A stretch of 64,000 nucleotides of DNA from Nocardiopsis gilva YIM 90087 (GCF_002263495.1 NZ_CP022753.1:1550001-1614000), one strand, 5' to 3'. Shown: positions 50,778 to 59,250, numbered from the stretch's first letter. The notes: a model not told the origin generated them from the sequence alone. A program made the numbers and translations.

Positions 50778-51184
50778 GGTCGGTCTCCGCCGCGACCGAC
50801 GTCGCGGTCCTCCCCGCTGTCCGTGCGGCTCTCCTCGCCTTCCTCGGCCAGCAGGTCGCGCAGCATCCGCGCCTCCTCGTCGCTCATCGCGTCCACGAAG
50901 CGCAGCAGTGTGGTGCGGGTGCCGCCGCTCTCGTGCAGCGCCTCGTGCATGACCCGCGCCGCGTAGTCGGTGCGGCCGACCGCCGCCCGGTAGAACCACA
51001 CCCGGCCGATCCGCTCGCGCCGCAGCCACCCCTTGTCGTAGAGCTTCTGCAGCACGGTGGAGATCGTCGTGTAGGCCAGGCCGCGGTGCTCCAGCGCCTC
51101 GGTGACGGTGCGGACCGTGACCGGTTCTGCGGCGTCCCAGACGACGTCCATCACGGCCCGTTCCAGAGGGCCGAATTCACCCAT
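50774..51184 (-). CDS. BlaI/MecI/CopY family repressor
   Basis: A 136-residue BlaI-type winged-helix repressor: GPLERAVMDVVWDAAEPVTV, RTVTEALEHRGLAYTTISTV, LQKLYDKGWLRRERIGRVWF and the dimer part HEALHESGGTRTTLLRFVDA. An acidic tail follows. Such repressors bind CTACxxxxGTAG-like dyads and are cleaved by an M56 protease when a signal is sensed. The start is ATG 51184, one base after the stop of the upstream membrane gene; its stop overlaps the M56 start. The operators at 51708-51741 are its likely targets. Confidence 0.92.
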   Translation of the reverse strand: MGEFGPLERAVMDVVWDAAEPVTVRTVTEALEHRGLAYTTISTVLQKLYDKGWLRRERIGRVWFYRAAVGRTDYAARVMHEALHESGGTRTTLLRFVDAMSDEEARMLRDLLAEEGEESRTDSGEDRDVGRGGDRP

Positions 51185-51185
51185 G

Positions 51186-51644
51186 TCAGGCCTTTCGCGT
51201 AGGGGACGGGCAGGACGCGGCGGTGCGCAGCCGGGTGCGCAGGGCCCAGCCGAGCAGTACCAGTCCCGCGGCGGCGAGCAGCGGCTGCAGGGGAGCGAAC
51301 CAGGTCAGGGCGCCTGACGCGCCGACCGCGAGCAGTACCAATTTATTGCAGACAGGGCACCCGATCGCGAACCAGGACAGCAGCCCGCCGCCCAGGGAGG
51401 TGCGGGTGCCGCGCTCGGCTGTGGCGGCGGTGCCGCCCTCACCACGGGGGGTAACGTAGGTGGCCAGCAGGAGCCCGCTGAGGAGGGCGGACGCGATCCA
51501 GACGGGGTAGTTCCACCACTCCGGCGCGATCATGCGGCTGAACAGCGGGTTGGGGATCAGTGCGGTCATGACCCCCAGGAGTGCCGCGGTCGCCGCGGCC
51601 CCGATGGCCGCCGCCCACCATCTGCGTGCGCCCCACTCCCGCAT
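51186..51644 (-). CDS. membrane protein with CPVC thiol motif
   Basis: A 152-residue protein with four hydrophobic segments: WWAAAIGAAATAALLGVMTA, WIASALLSGLLLATYV, LLSWFAIGCPVCNKLVLLAV and LQPLLAAAGLVLLGWALRTR. The CPVC pair at the membrane surface resembles thiol-disulfide active sites. No family name is certain; similar small proteins occur beside DsbA/CcdA genes in actinobacteria. ATG 51644 follows AGAGGG. It heads the unit with blaI and the M56 gene and diverges from the dsbA-like gene. Confidence 0.75.
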   Translation of the reverse strand: MREWGARRWWAAAIGAAATAALLGVMTALIPNPLFSRMIAPEWWNYPVWIASALLSGLLLATYVTPRGEGGTAATAERGTRTSLGGGLLSWFAIGCPVCNKLVLLAVGASGALTWFAPLQPLLAAAGLVLLGWALRTRLRTAASCPSPTRKA

Positions 51645-51707
51645 GTGATCCCTCTTTCTTTTCTCCGGTGGTGTCCCGTCCCCGGGCCGCGCGCCGGGAT
51701 GGTTCTT

Positions 51708-51741
51708 CTATGCTGCGTAGAAATACTACTATGCGCGATAG
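51708..51741. promoter_or_regulatory. two BlaI-like operators in the divergent promoter
   Basis: CTATGCTGCGTAG (51708-51720) and CTATGCGCGATAG (51729-51741) are near-identical dyads 21 bases apart, about two DNA turns. They match the CTA-N7-TAG form of actinobacterial BlaI boxes and lie between the minus-strand CPVC-blaI-M56 unit and the plus-strand dsbA-ccdA unit, so both are probably repressed together. Confidence 0.7.
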
Positions 51742-51772
51742 AAAAACGTCCCGTGTGATGGAGGAGCGACGT

Positions 51773-52501
51773 ATGCCCAGCTCAACAAGGAAAACCGGGC
51801 GGTGGACCCCGTGGGCGCCGTTCCTCATCGGTGCCGCGATCCTGGTGGCGATCGCGGGATACGCCATCGTCGCCTCCGGCAGCGAGGCCGACGACCAAGC
51901 CGCGCCGCAGTCCGCCCCGGTCTCCTCCGACATCCGCGCGATGGGCGAAGAACTGGCGCGCCGCGACGCCGACGACCCCATGGCACTGGGCGACACCGAC
52001 GCGCCGGTCGTCCTCATCGCCTACTCGGACTACAACTGCCCGTTCTGCGGGCGCTGGGTCCGGGAGATCCAGCCCGAGCTGATGCACTACGTCGACGACG
52101 GCCAGCTGCGCATCGAATGGCGCGAGTTCCCCTACCTCAGCGACGACTCCACGACCGCCGCGCGGGCCGCGCACGCCGCCGGTGCCCAGGGCAAGTTCTG
52201 GGAGTTCCACGACGCCTACTACGGCAAGGACGAGAAGTTCGAGGGCGAGGCGCTCCAGAACGAGCTCGACGCGATCGCCGACGACATCGGCCTGGACAAG
52301 AAGCGCTTCGACGAGGACCGCGAGAGCGACGAGACCGCCCAGGCCGTGCAGCGCGACTTCGACGAGGGCGTCGGGATCGGCGTCAACGGCACCCCCGCGT
52401 TCCTGGTCAACGGGCAGCCCGTGATGGGCGCTCAGCCGCTGCCGGTGTTCAACCAGGCCATCGACACCGCCCTCGCCGACGCGAAGAAGGGGGACAAGTG
52501 A
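51773..52501 (+). CDS. membrane-anchored DsbA-like thiol-disulfide oxidoreductase
   Basis: A 242-residue protein with an N-terminal anchor (WAPFLIGAAILVAIAGYAIV) and an extracellular thioredoxin-fold domain of the DsbA/DSBA_oxidored group. The active site is SDYNCPFCGRWVREIQPE (CPFC), the cis-Pro loop NGTPAFLVNG, and LALGDTDAPVVLIA-type start. It should form or reshuffle disulfides in secreted proteins. ATG 51773 follows GGAGGAG. Its stop overlaps the GTG of ccdA. The two BlaI-like boxes lie just upstream. Confidence 0.9.
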   Translation: MPSSTRKTGRWTPWAPFLIGAAILVAIAGYAIVASGSEADDQAAPQSAPVSSDIRAMGEELARRDADDPMALGDTDAPVVLIAYSDYNCPFCGRWVREIQPELMHYVDDGQLRIEWREFPYLSDDSTTAARAAHAAGAQGKFWEFHDAYYGKDEKFEGEALQNELDAIADDIGLDKKRFDEDRESDETAQAVQRDFDEGVGIGVNGTPAFLVNGQPVMGAQPLPVFNQAIDTALADAKKGDK

Positions 52502-53379
52502 CCGACATCGGCTTCGCGGCGGCGCTCGCGGGCGGCGTTCTCGCCCTGCTGAGCCCCTGCAGCGCGCTGCTCCTGCCCTCGTTCTTCGGCTACGCTTTCC
52601 GCAGCCCCCGGCGGCTCCTCGCCCGGACCGCCCTGTTCTACGTCGGCCTGTGCGTGACGCTGGTGCCCCTGGGGGCCGGATCCTCGGCGGTCAGCCAGCT
52701 CTTCTACGGCCAGCGCGACCTGCTCATCACCATCGCCGGATGGCTGATCATCGCCTTCGGCGTCGCCCAGATCGTCGGGCTCGGGATCTCCCTCGGGTTC
52801 TTGGAGCGCCTGGAAGGCCGCTTCTCCGGGCGAACGGACGCCGTGTCGGTGTTCGCGCTCGGCGCGGTCTACGGACTCGCGGGCTTCTGCTCCGGCCCGA
52901 TCCTCGGCGCCGTCCTCACGGTCGCCGCCACCGGCGGTGCGGTGCGTGGTGCCCTGCTCCTGGCCGTCTACGCGCTGGGCATGGCGCTCCCCCTGTTCGT
53001 CCTGGCACTGCTGTGGGACCGCTTCGACCTGGGCCGCAAGGGGTGGCTGCGCGGCCGACTCGTGCAACTCGGCCCGGTCCGGCTGCACACCACCAGCACC
53101 GCCTCCGGCCTGCTGTTCATCCTCATCGGCGCGCTGTTCCTCCGCTACGACGGCACGGCGTCCCTCTTCGGCGGCGCGCTCTTCGAGGACCTCGGCTACC
53201 GTGCGCAGGACTGGCTCGCCCGGCTCAGCGGATCCGGGGCCGACCTGGTGCTGTTCGGCGCGGTGGGGCTCGCGCTGGTCGGCGCGGGCGCCTGGCGGTG
53301 GTACCGCGAACGGCGGGCACCCCGGACCACCGACGAGGACACGTCCGCTGCGGCGTCGGAGCAGGAGTCCGCCCGATGA
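52498..53379 (+). CDS. CcdA-type thiol:disulfide membrane transporter
   Basis: A 293-residue CcdA/DsbD-core protein with six hydrophobic segments. Conserved cysteines are in LLSPCSALLLPSFFGYAF and YGLAGFCSGPILGAVLTVAA, the pair that carries reducing power across the membrane. An extra C-terminal hydrophobic segment (DLVLFGAVGLALVGAGAWRW) and acidic tail follow. It should keep the DsbA-like partner or another extracytoplasmic thiol protein reduced. GTG 52498 overlaps the previous TGA and its own TGA overlaps the next ATG, so the three genes are translationally coupled. Confidence 0.9.
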   Translation: MTDIGFAAALAGGVLALLSPCSALLLPSFFGYAFRSPRRLLARTALFYVGLCVTLVPLGAGSSAVSQLFYGQRDLLITIAGWLIIAFGVAQIVGLGISLGFLERLEGRFSGRTDAVSVFALGAVYGLAGFCSGPILGAVLTVAATGGAVRGALLLAVYALGMALPLFVLALLWDRFDLGRKGWLRGRLVQLGPVRLHTTSTASGLLFILIGALFLRYDGTASLFGGALFEDLGYRAQDWLARLSGSGADLVLFGAVGLALVGAGAWRWYRERRAPRTTDEDTSAAASEQESAR

Positions 53380-54656
53380 CGCGGCACCATCGGCGGGCAC
53401 GGGCCACGGCTCTCGGCGCCGCCGGGTGCGCGGCCCTCGTCGCGCTGTCGTCCTGCACGGCAGGCGGCGGGGAATCGGGGGAGGAGCAGGCCGCCGGGCC
53501 GGCCGAAGAGGTCACGCCGCTCGGCGATCCCGCGGAGAAGCTCAGCGGCGTCGACCGCCGGGGCGTCCCGCCGCCGCTCGACGCCGACGCGCTCGCGCAG
53601 CTGCCCGTGGACGGCCCACCCACGGCCGTCGGCGAGGGGTTCATCGGAACCGTCCTGCCCACAGAGGAGGACCCCGAACTGACCTTCGTCCTCACCGACG
53701 CCGACGGCACCTCCCGGTGGAGCCGCTCCGTCAACCCCTCCTGCACCAGCTTCACGGTCTCGCGCACGGACGGCCGTGACATCGTCGTGCTGCTGGACAA
53801 CGACTTCGATCCGGTGCGAAACGGCGCCGACCCGGCGACCGAGGCCAGCGGCTACGACGCGGTGACCGGCGAGCGGCTGTGGGGACCTGTGGACGTACCG
53901 GGGGCGGTGATCGGACCCGGGCTGGTGTTCGGGGACATGCCCGGCACCGTGGTCAGCGACGACGCCGGAGCCAAGGTGGCGCTCTCGCCCGCCGACGGGT
54001 CGGTCGCGGCCGATGAGACCGACGGCGTGGTGATCGACCACGAGCACAACGGGGTGCTCCTGGCCGAGGAGGGCGGTGAGCTCCGGGCGCGCGACACCGT
54101 GGCCGACCGGGACCTGTGGAGCGGTAGCGACCTGCACCCGCCGAAGGGAGCCCGGGGAGGCGAGGTCGACTACGCGCGGGCCGTGGAGGGCGATGGCGCA
54201 CAGGTCCTCCTGTCCTGGACACCGAGGGGCGGTGGAGACCGCTCCGTCACCACCGTGAACGACCTGCGCACCGGGACGACGCTGGCGGTGCTCCCGGACG
54301 AGATCTCCGAACCGCGCGCCCTCGCCGACCCTGTGACGGGGGTCCTGGTCGCGACGTCGGTGGCCGACGCGGACGGCTTCGTCGCCGCCTACGACGGGGA
54401 GACGGGCGAGGAGCTGTGGCGGGACGCCGCGGCCGACTACGCGCCTCGGAGCCTGCTCGGCGGGATGCTGTTCGGGGCACGGCCGGACGGCGCGGAGAAG
54501 GTGGTGCTCTCGGCGGCCGAGGGGACCACAGCGGGGCAGGGCACCTGGCCCTTCCCGATCGCGGCCACACCGTCGGGCGCGACCGCCTTCGCCCTGCCGG
54601 ACGCCGAATGCGACAAGGCGGACGGCGCCTGCGTCGCGGTCGGCACGCCCGGCTGA
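53376..54656 (+). CDS. PQQ-like beta-propeller lipoprotein
   Basis: A 426-residue lipoprotein: signal GAAGCAALVALSSCTAG with lipobox ALSSC (Cys near 27), a Glu/Ala-rich linker, then repeated blades of the GYDAVTGERLWGPVDVPGAV and AYDGETGEELWRDAAADYAP type, as in PQQ-like propellers. No metal or cofactor motif is clear. ATG 53376 overlaps the ccdA stop (ATGA). In this unit it may be a folding client or partner of the thiol system; that is inference from position. A CDKADGAC pair sits near the end. Confidence 0.85.
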   Translation: MTRHHRRARATALGAAGCAALVALSSCTAGGGESGEEQAAGPAEEVTPLGDPAEKLSGVDRRGVPPPLDADALAQLPVDGPPTAVGEGFIGTVLPTEEDPELTFVLTDADGTSRWSRSVNPSCTSFTVSRTDGRDIVVLLDNDFDPVRNGADPATEASGYDAVTGERLWGPVDVPGAVIGPGLVFGDMPGTVVSDDAGAKVALSPADGSVAADETDGVVIDHEHNGVLLAEEGGELRARDTVADRDLWSGSDLHPPKGARGGEVDYARAVEGDGAQVLLSWTPRGGGDRSVTTVNDLRTGTTLAVLPDEISEPRALADPVTGVLVATSVADADGFVAAYDGETGEELWRDAAADYAPRSLLGGMLFGARPDGAEKVVLSAAEGTTAGQGTWPFPIAATPSGATAFALPDAECDKADGACVAVGTPG

Positions 54657-54757
54657 GCGGCGGCAGAACGTGTTCGGCCGGAGCCGTCCGGCGTCAGTCC
54701 CGGTGGACGCGAGCGGGACGGCACTCGCCGAACACCCTGGCCACCGGGGCGCAGGGG

Positions 54758-55282
54758 TCACCGCCCCGGTGGCCGCCGGGGCACGAGCCGGAACACCCGG
54801 GGCTCGCGCCCGGCCCGCGTGGCATAGGAGTCGTAGGGCCACATCGCGTTGAGCTTCCCCCAGACGTCGGCCTTCTCCTCGGCGGAGAGCAGGACGCCGG
54901 TCACAGGGATCTCCCGGCCCTTGTAATTGACCACGGCCTCGGGTGTCGTGAGGAGGTTCCCGGTCCAGGCGGGATGTTTCTCGCGGCCGAAGTTGCTGCC
55001 GACGACGAGGAAGGCGCCGGTCTCCCGCTCGGGGAGGCAGGCCACGGGGGTGGGGCGGGGCTCGCCGCTCTTCTGCCCGGTCGTGGTCAGCATCAGGCTG
55101 GGGACCGCCCAGCGCGCGATCTGCACCCGGCCCCCGGTGCGGCGGGCGAGGAAGCGGTCGAGCCGGGGCAGGACCCGGGGTGCGATCCGGGCGAACAGGG
55201 CGCTCGCCGCCATCCGCTGGATCAGCGGAAGGAGTGCGCGGCCGAACGACGACGGGCCGGAGCGGCGGGAGAGCGGCGCCAT
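54758..55282 (-). CDS. deazaflavin-dependent nitroreductase-like protein (DUF385)
   Basis: A 174-residue protein of the split-barrel F420-binding family that includes mycobacterial Ddn. Marks are ARWAVPSLMLTTTGQKSGEP, RPTPVACLPERETGAFLVVG, SNFGREKHPAWTGNLLTTPE and VVNYKGREIPVTGVLLSAEE with KADVWGKLNAMWPYDSYATR. Members reduce quinones or nitro compounds with F420H2. ATG 55282 follows AAAGGA. It diverges from the TIGR03086 gene. Confidence 0.9.
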   Translation of the reverse strand: MAPLSRRSGPSSFGRALLPLIQRMAASALFARIAPRVLPRLDRFLARRTGGRVQIARWAVPSLMLTTTGQKSGEPRPTPVACLPERETGAFLVVGSNFGREKHPAWTGNLLTTPEAVVNYKGREIPVTGVLLSAEEKADVWGKLNAMWPYDSYATRAGREPRVFRLVPRRPPGR

Positions 55283-55454
55283 GGGCGGGTCCTTTCCCCG
55301 GGAAAATCGGCGGACTCCCCGCAACCTACGGCGGTCCGCGGTGCGGGCCAAGGGTGGCATCGACGCTGTGGACGGGCGGAGATCAGGGGGTGCGGCGGGG
55401 CGGTCGCTGGCGTACTGTGGGCGCACTTCGTACGTGTGATCGATTGGGGTGGCC

Positions 55455-56027
55455 ATGGTCTCCGAAAACACGGTGTACAGCGCGCTCGACTTCACGGCCG
55501 GGAAGATCAGGGGCATCGGCGATGTTCCGCTGACGGCCTCCACCCCCTGCACCGAGTGGAATCTGGGACAGGTGCTCAACCACATGATCAACGCCCTGGA
55601 CCTGATGGGCCGCGGCCTGGCGGGCGAGGGGATCGACAGGGCCTCCCTCGATCCGGAGGCCACGGCCGCCACACCGATCAGCGGCGCCCCGGAGGCCGCC
55701 TTCGCCGCGGCGGCGGCCCGGGCACGCACGGTCTTCGCCGACCCGGGTATCTGGGACCGCGAACTCACCGGAGCCTTCTCCGGAGACTGCGCGCGCGACG
55801 TCGCCGGGGTGGTGGTCGGCGACGTCACGGCGCACGGCTGGGACATCGCGCGCGCGACCGGTCAGGACGAGACCGTTCCCGAGCCGCTGGTGGACGAGGC
55901 CTACGCGTTCGCCCGCGGGTTCCTGCGGCCCGAATTGCGGGGTGCGCTGTTCGGGCCGGAAGTCCAGCTTGGGCCAGATGCGACGAAAACCCGGCAACTC
56001 ATGGCATTCCTCGGACGGCAGCCCTAG
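55455..56027 (+). CDS. TIGR03086 family protein (DinB/mycothiol-transferase fold)
   Basis: A 190-residue protein with the TIGR03086 pattern: TPCTEWNLGQVLNHMINALD (His metal-ligand helix), GIWDRELTGAFSGDCARDVA, VVVGDVTAHGWDIARATGQD (second His) and LVDEAYAFARGFLRPELRGA. These proteins share the fold of mycothiol-dependent maleylpyruvate isomerase and DinB and bind a metal. ATG 55455 is chosen; GTG 55449 is possible. It lies 73 bases before an FAD monooxygenase on the same strand and may act with it. Confidence 0.88.
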   Translation: MVSENTVYSALDFTAGKIRGIGDVPLTASTPCTEWNLGQVLNHMINALDLMGRGLAGEGIDRASLDPEATAATPISGAPEAAFAAAAARARTVFADPGIWDRELTGAFSGDCARDVAGVVVGDVTAHGWDIARATGQDETVPEPLVDEAYAFARGFLRPELRGALFGPEVQLGPDATKTRQLMAFLGRQP

Positions 56028-56100
56028 CCTGAGGGAGCAAAGGCCCGCGGATTCCCGCCCCGGGGGTCGCCCCTATGCGTGTCCGAAGAAGGACGACTTC

Positions 56101-57273
56101 ATGGCAGAGCCGCACGCCGTCATCGTCGGTGGTGGTATCGGCGGGTTGACCGCCGCCCTTGCCCTCGACCGCCGCGGATGGGCCGTGACCGTGTGCGAAC
56201 GGGCACCGGTCTTCGACCCGCCCGATGTCGGGCTGGCCCTGCCCCCCAACGGGCTGCGCGCCCTCGACGCGCTCAGCGCGGGCGACGATGTCCGCAAGCG
56301 CTCCGCCGTCCACGACGTCGCCTCGATCCGGCGCAAGGACGGCCGGTGGATCCTGCGCACCGGGGTGGAGGAGACGCGTCGGCGCTTCGGCGACGCGGTG
56401 TGCGTGCTCCGCAATGTCGACCTCGCCGACGTCCTGCTGGAGCGGCTGCCCGGCTCGGTGCTGCACACCGCCACCACGGTCACCAACGTCGAACCCGGCG
56501 ACACCCGGCGCCCGGCGCGGGTGCTGACGGACGTCGGGGAGCTGAGTGCCGACCTCGTGGTGGTGGCCGACGGTGCCCGCTCGACCGTGCGTCCCGAACT
56601 GTTCCTGGAGCACCCCGGCGCGGTGTACGCGGGGTTCACCTGCTGGCGCGCCATCGTGCCCCGGCCGCCGGACTACCCGCTGGAGTACGGCGAGAGCTGG
56701 GGAAAGGGCGGCGTCGCCGGTGTCCTCCCGCTGAGCGGCGACGAGGTCTACTGCTACGCCACCGGCAACGTCCCCGCCGGTGGGAGTGCCCAGGACGAGA
56801 GGTCCGAGCTCATCCGGCGCATGGACGACTGGCACCCGCCGCTGGCCGAGCTGTTCGAAGCCGCCCGGCCCGAGGCGGTCACGCGCATGGATGTCTGGCA
56901 TATCGACACCCCGCTGCCGGCCCTGCACAAGGGGCGGGTCGCGCTGCTCGGCGATGCCGCGCACGCCATGACGCCCAACCTGGTGCAGGGCGCCTGCCAG
57001 GCGATCGAGGACGCGGTCGTGCTGGCCCACCACATCGACGGGTCCGTCGCCTATCTTCCGACGGCGCTGCGCTCCTACACCGACGCCCGGCTGTCCCGCA
57101 CCAGCGCGCTGGTGCAGAGATCCGCGCAGCTGGCCGAGGCCGTGCAGAACGACTCCCCCGTGGTCACCACCCTCCGCGACACCGCCGCGGGCGTCGTCGG
57201 CCGCCTCGCCCCCACTCTCCTGGCCCGCTACACCCGCCCCATCGACGACTGGCAGCCGCCCGCGGGGATGTGA
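56101..57273 (+). CDS. class A FAD-dependent monooxygenase, copy 1
   Basis: A 390-residue flavoprotein hydroxylase of the salicylate-hydroxylase-like group. It has the dinucleotide motif AVIVGGGIGGLTAALALDRR, the DG motif ADLVVVADGARSTVR and the GD motif RVALLGDAAHAMTPNLVQGA. It should hydroxylate an aromatic or polyketide-like substrate with NAD(P)H and oxygen; the substrate is unknown. It is a paralogue of the gene at 58030 (shared WHIDTPLP/WWLRTPLP, GACQAIED). The start is ATG 56101. Confidence 0.9.
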   Translation: MAEPHAVIVGGGIGGLTAALALDRRGWAVTVCERAPVFDPPDVGLALPPNGLRALDALSAGDDVRKRSAVHDVASIRRKDGRWILRTGVEETRRRFGDAVCVLRNVDLADVLLERLPGSVLHTATTVTNVEPGDTRRPARVLTDVGELSADLVVVADGARSTVRPELFLEHPGAVYAGFTCWRAIVPRPPDYPLEYGESWGKGGVAGVLPLSGDEVYCYATGNVPAGGSAQDERSELIRRMDDWHPPLAELFEAARPEAVTRMDVWHIDTPLPALHKGRVALLGDAAHAMTPNLVQGACQAIEDAVVLAHHIDGSVAYLPTALRSYTDARLSRTSALVQRSAQLAEAVQNDSPVVTTLRDTAAGVVGRLAPTLLARYTRPIDDWQPPAGM

Positions 57274-57308
57274 GGCCGCCGCCTGCCTGCCGTCGAACGG
57301 CGCGGGCG

Positions 57309-57935
57309 TCAGCGCGTGCCGTCGGCCACCGAGGTGTCGGCGGGGGCGAGGAGGGCCCGGAGGAATTCCGCGGCATCGGTGCGGAGCTCGTCGTGGGACG
57401 GCGGACGGGCGGCGCCGGAGCCCGCCAGCGAGTCGAAGACCATCCCCTCGGACCAGGCGATGAGCGCCCGGGCGTGGCGTTGCGGGTCGGGTGAGCCGAG
57501 GCCGCGGAGGACGGCGGTGGCCAGGGTCTGGAACCGGCGGCCGAGTCCGTCGTAGACCGCACGCAGCTCCGGGCGACGGTTGGCCTCCAGCGCCAGCTCG
57601 AAGCGGGCGAGGCTGCGCTCGGTGTCCTCGTGGATCGTGGTGTGCAGATAGTCGGCGATGAGCCGGGCCATCGTGTCGAGTCCGCCGCTCGTGAGGGACG
57701 CCGGGACGCCGAGCGCCACCGGGTCCGTGAGCGCGGCCCCCTCGTCGGCGAGGTGGAGGAGGGCGATCTCGATCAGCCGCGCGCGGGTGCGGGCGTGGTA
57801 GGAGGTCGACCCGGGCGGGAGCCCCGCCGCCTCGTCCACCGCGCGGTGGGTGAGCCCCCGCAGGCCCCGGGAGGCGATGAGGTGGACGGCGGTGCGTGCG
57901 ATGAGGTCCACGCGCTGGCTGCTTGATTCCGGCAC
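57309..57935 (-). CDS. TetR family regulator between two monooxygenases
   Basis: A 208-residue TetR protein: RVDLIARTAVHLIASRGLRG, LTHRAVDEAAGLPPGSTSYH as helix-turn-helix, then a helical C-terminal domain (TMARLIADYLHTTIHEDTER, YDGLGRRFQTLATAVLRGLG). GTG 57935 starts it; the ribosome binding site is poor. It diverges from the second monooxygenase with two perfect operators between, and it converges on the first, so it probably represses itself and copy 2. Confidence 0.88.
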   Translation of the reverse strand: MPESSSQRVDLIARTAVHLIASRGLRGLTHRAVDEAAGLPPGSTSYHARTRARLIEIALLHLADEGAALTDPVALGVPASLTSGGLDTMARLIADYLHTTIHEDTERSLARFELALEANRRPELRAVYDGLGRRFQTLATAVLRGLGSPDPQRHARALIAWSEGMVFDSLAGSGAARPPSHDELRTDAAEFLRALLAPADTSVADGTR

Positions 57936-57954
57936 CCTCGAATCCTAGATCGTC

Positions 57955-57989
57955 TCTACAGGTGTAGATTGCCGTTACTACAAATGTAG
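57955..57989. promoter_or_regulatory. two TetR operators CTACA-N2-TGTAG
   Basis: CTACA-GG-TGTAG (57956-57967) and CTACA-AA-TGTAG (57978-57989) are perfect dyads 22 bases apart, two DNA turns, centred between the tetR start (57935) and the monooxygenase start (58030). Confidence 0.8.
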
Positions 57990-58029
57990 AGCCACGTCGG
58001 CGGCGTGGTCGCCGGGAAAGGAGAGCGGC

Positions 58030-59202
58030 ATGGTGGGACGACGACGGGCCGTGGTCATCGGGGCCGGGATCGGCGGGCTGACCGCCGCGCGCGCACTCGT
58101 GGACGCCGGTTGGGACGTGACCGTCCTGGAGCGCGCGCCCGTGGTGGGGCCGGTGGGTTCCGGCATCGGCATCGGACCGAACGCGCTGCGCGGACTCGAC
58201 CTGCTCGGCGACGGCGACGCCATCCGCGCGCGGTCGGCGGCGCAGACCGGCGGCTTCCGGCGGTGGGACGGCCGCTGGCTGGTCCGCACCGACATGGACG
58301 CCGTGATGGAGCGGTTCGGCGACATCATCGTCATCCTGCGCCGCGCGGAAGTGATCGACGTGCTGCTGCGGCGCCTCCCGGACGGTGTCCTGCGCACCTC
58401 CACCGCGGCCGCGGAGGTTGACCCCGGCGACGCGCGGCGCCCGGCGCGGGTGCGCACCGAGGCGGGGGAGGAGGTCGAGGCGGACCTCGTCGTGGCGGCC
58501 GACGGCGTCAACTCGCGGGTGCGGCACGCACTGTTCCCGGCGCACCCCGGGCCGGTCTTCGCCTACCCCTGCTGGTGGGTTATCGCCCCGATGCCCGAGG
58601 GCGCGGTGCTGGGGACCGAGAGCTGGGGCGTGGGCACGGTGGCGGGGGTGTACCCGCTGGCCGACGGGGGCGTCTACGCCTACTTCACCGACAACGGCGA
58701 GCCCGGTCAAAGCGAGGAGGACGAGCGGGCTGGGCTGCTGCGCCGGTTCGGGGCCTGGCACGACCCGATCCCCCAGGTCATCGCCACGGCGGAGCACGTC
58801 ATTCGCAACGATGTGTGGTGGCTGCGCACGCCGCTGCCGGCGTTCCACTCCGGGCGGGTGGCGCTGCTGGGCGATGCCGCGCACGCGATGGCGCCCAACA
58901 TGGGGCAGGGGGCCTGCCAGGCGATCGAGGACGGCGTGACCCTGGCGCACCTGGTGGCCACCTCGGCCGACATCGGCGCCGGGCTGGCCGAGTACACGCG
59001 CCAACGGCTGCCCCGCACCGACCGGATTGTGCAGCGCTCCGGCCGCATCGGCGGATTCCTGTCCTCGGAGTCGCGCGTGCTGGCGGCCGGGCGCAACGCC
59101 CTGGTCAGCGTGTTCGCGCGCCTTGCGCCGGGCGGGTTCCTCCGCACGTTGGACGAGGGCTTCGACTGGAGGCCGCCGCGGCTGAACGAGCCGACACGCT
59201 GA
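58030..59202 (+). CDS. class A FAD-dependent monooxygenase, copy 2
   Basis: A 390-residue paralogue of the gene at 56101. Motifs are AVVIGAGIGGLTAARALVDA, SGIGIGPNALRGLDLLGDGD, ADLVVAADGVNSRVRHALF and RVALLGDAAHAMAPNMGQGA. ATG 58030 follows AAAGGAG. It is directly behind the two TetR operators and is the likely main target. The pair suggests detoxification or tailoring of an aromatic compound sensed by the TetR protein; this is inference. Confidence 0.92.
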   Translation: MVGRRRAVVIGAGIGGLTAARALVDAGWDVTVLERAPVVGPVGSGIGIGPNALRGLDLLGDGDAIRARSAAQTGGFRRWDGRWLVRTDMDAVMERFGDIIVILRRAEVIDVLLRRLPDGVLRTSTAAAEVDPGDARRPARVRTEAGEEVEADLVVAADGVNSRVRHALFPAHPGPVFAYPCWWVIAPMPEGAVLGTESWGVGTVAGVYPLADGGVYAYFTDNGEPGQSEEDERAGLLRRFGAWHDPIPQVIATAEHVIRNDVWWLRTPLPAFHSGRVALLGDAAHAMAPNMGQGACQAIEDGVTLAHLVATSADIGAGLAEYTRQRLPRTDRIVQRSGRIGGFLSSESRVLAAGRNALVSVFARLAPGGFLRTLDEGFDWRPPRLNEPTR

Positions 59203-59225
59203 GCCGGGGTCGCTGGGGGACCGGA

Positions 59226-59250
59226 CCGCCCTGGCCCCTCCACAGGGCGG
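59226..59250. terminator. stem-loop between convergent genes
   Basis: CCGCCCTG and CAGGGCGG pair perfectly around a 9-base loop, between the monooxygenase stop (59202) and the stop of the ATPase gene (59281). Confidence 0.6.

Noticed and set aside
55999-59004. 1001-codon open frame on the minus strand across both monooxygenase genes
   Set aside because: It is antisense to two well-defined paralogues and to the tetR gene region; high GC content keeps antisense frames open. The translation is low-complexity without family motifs.
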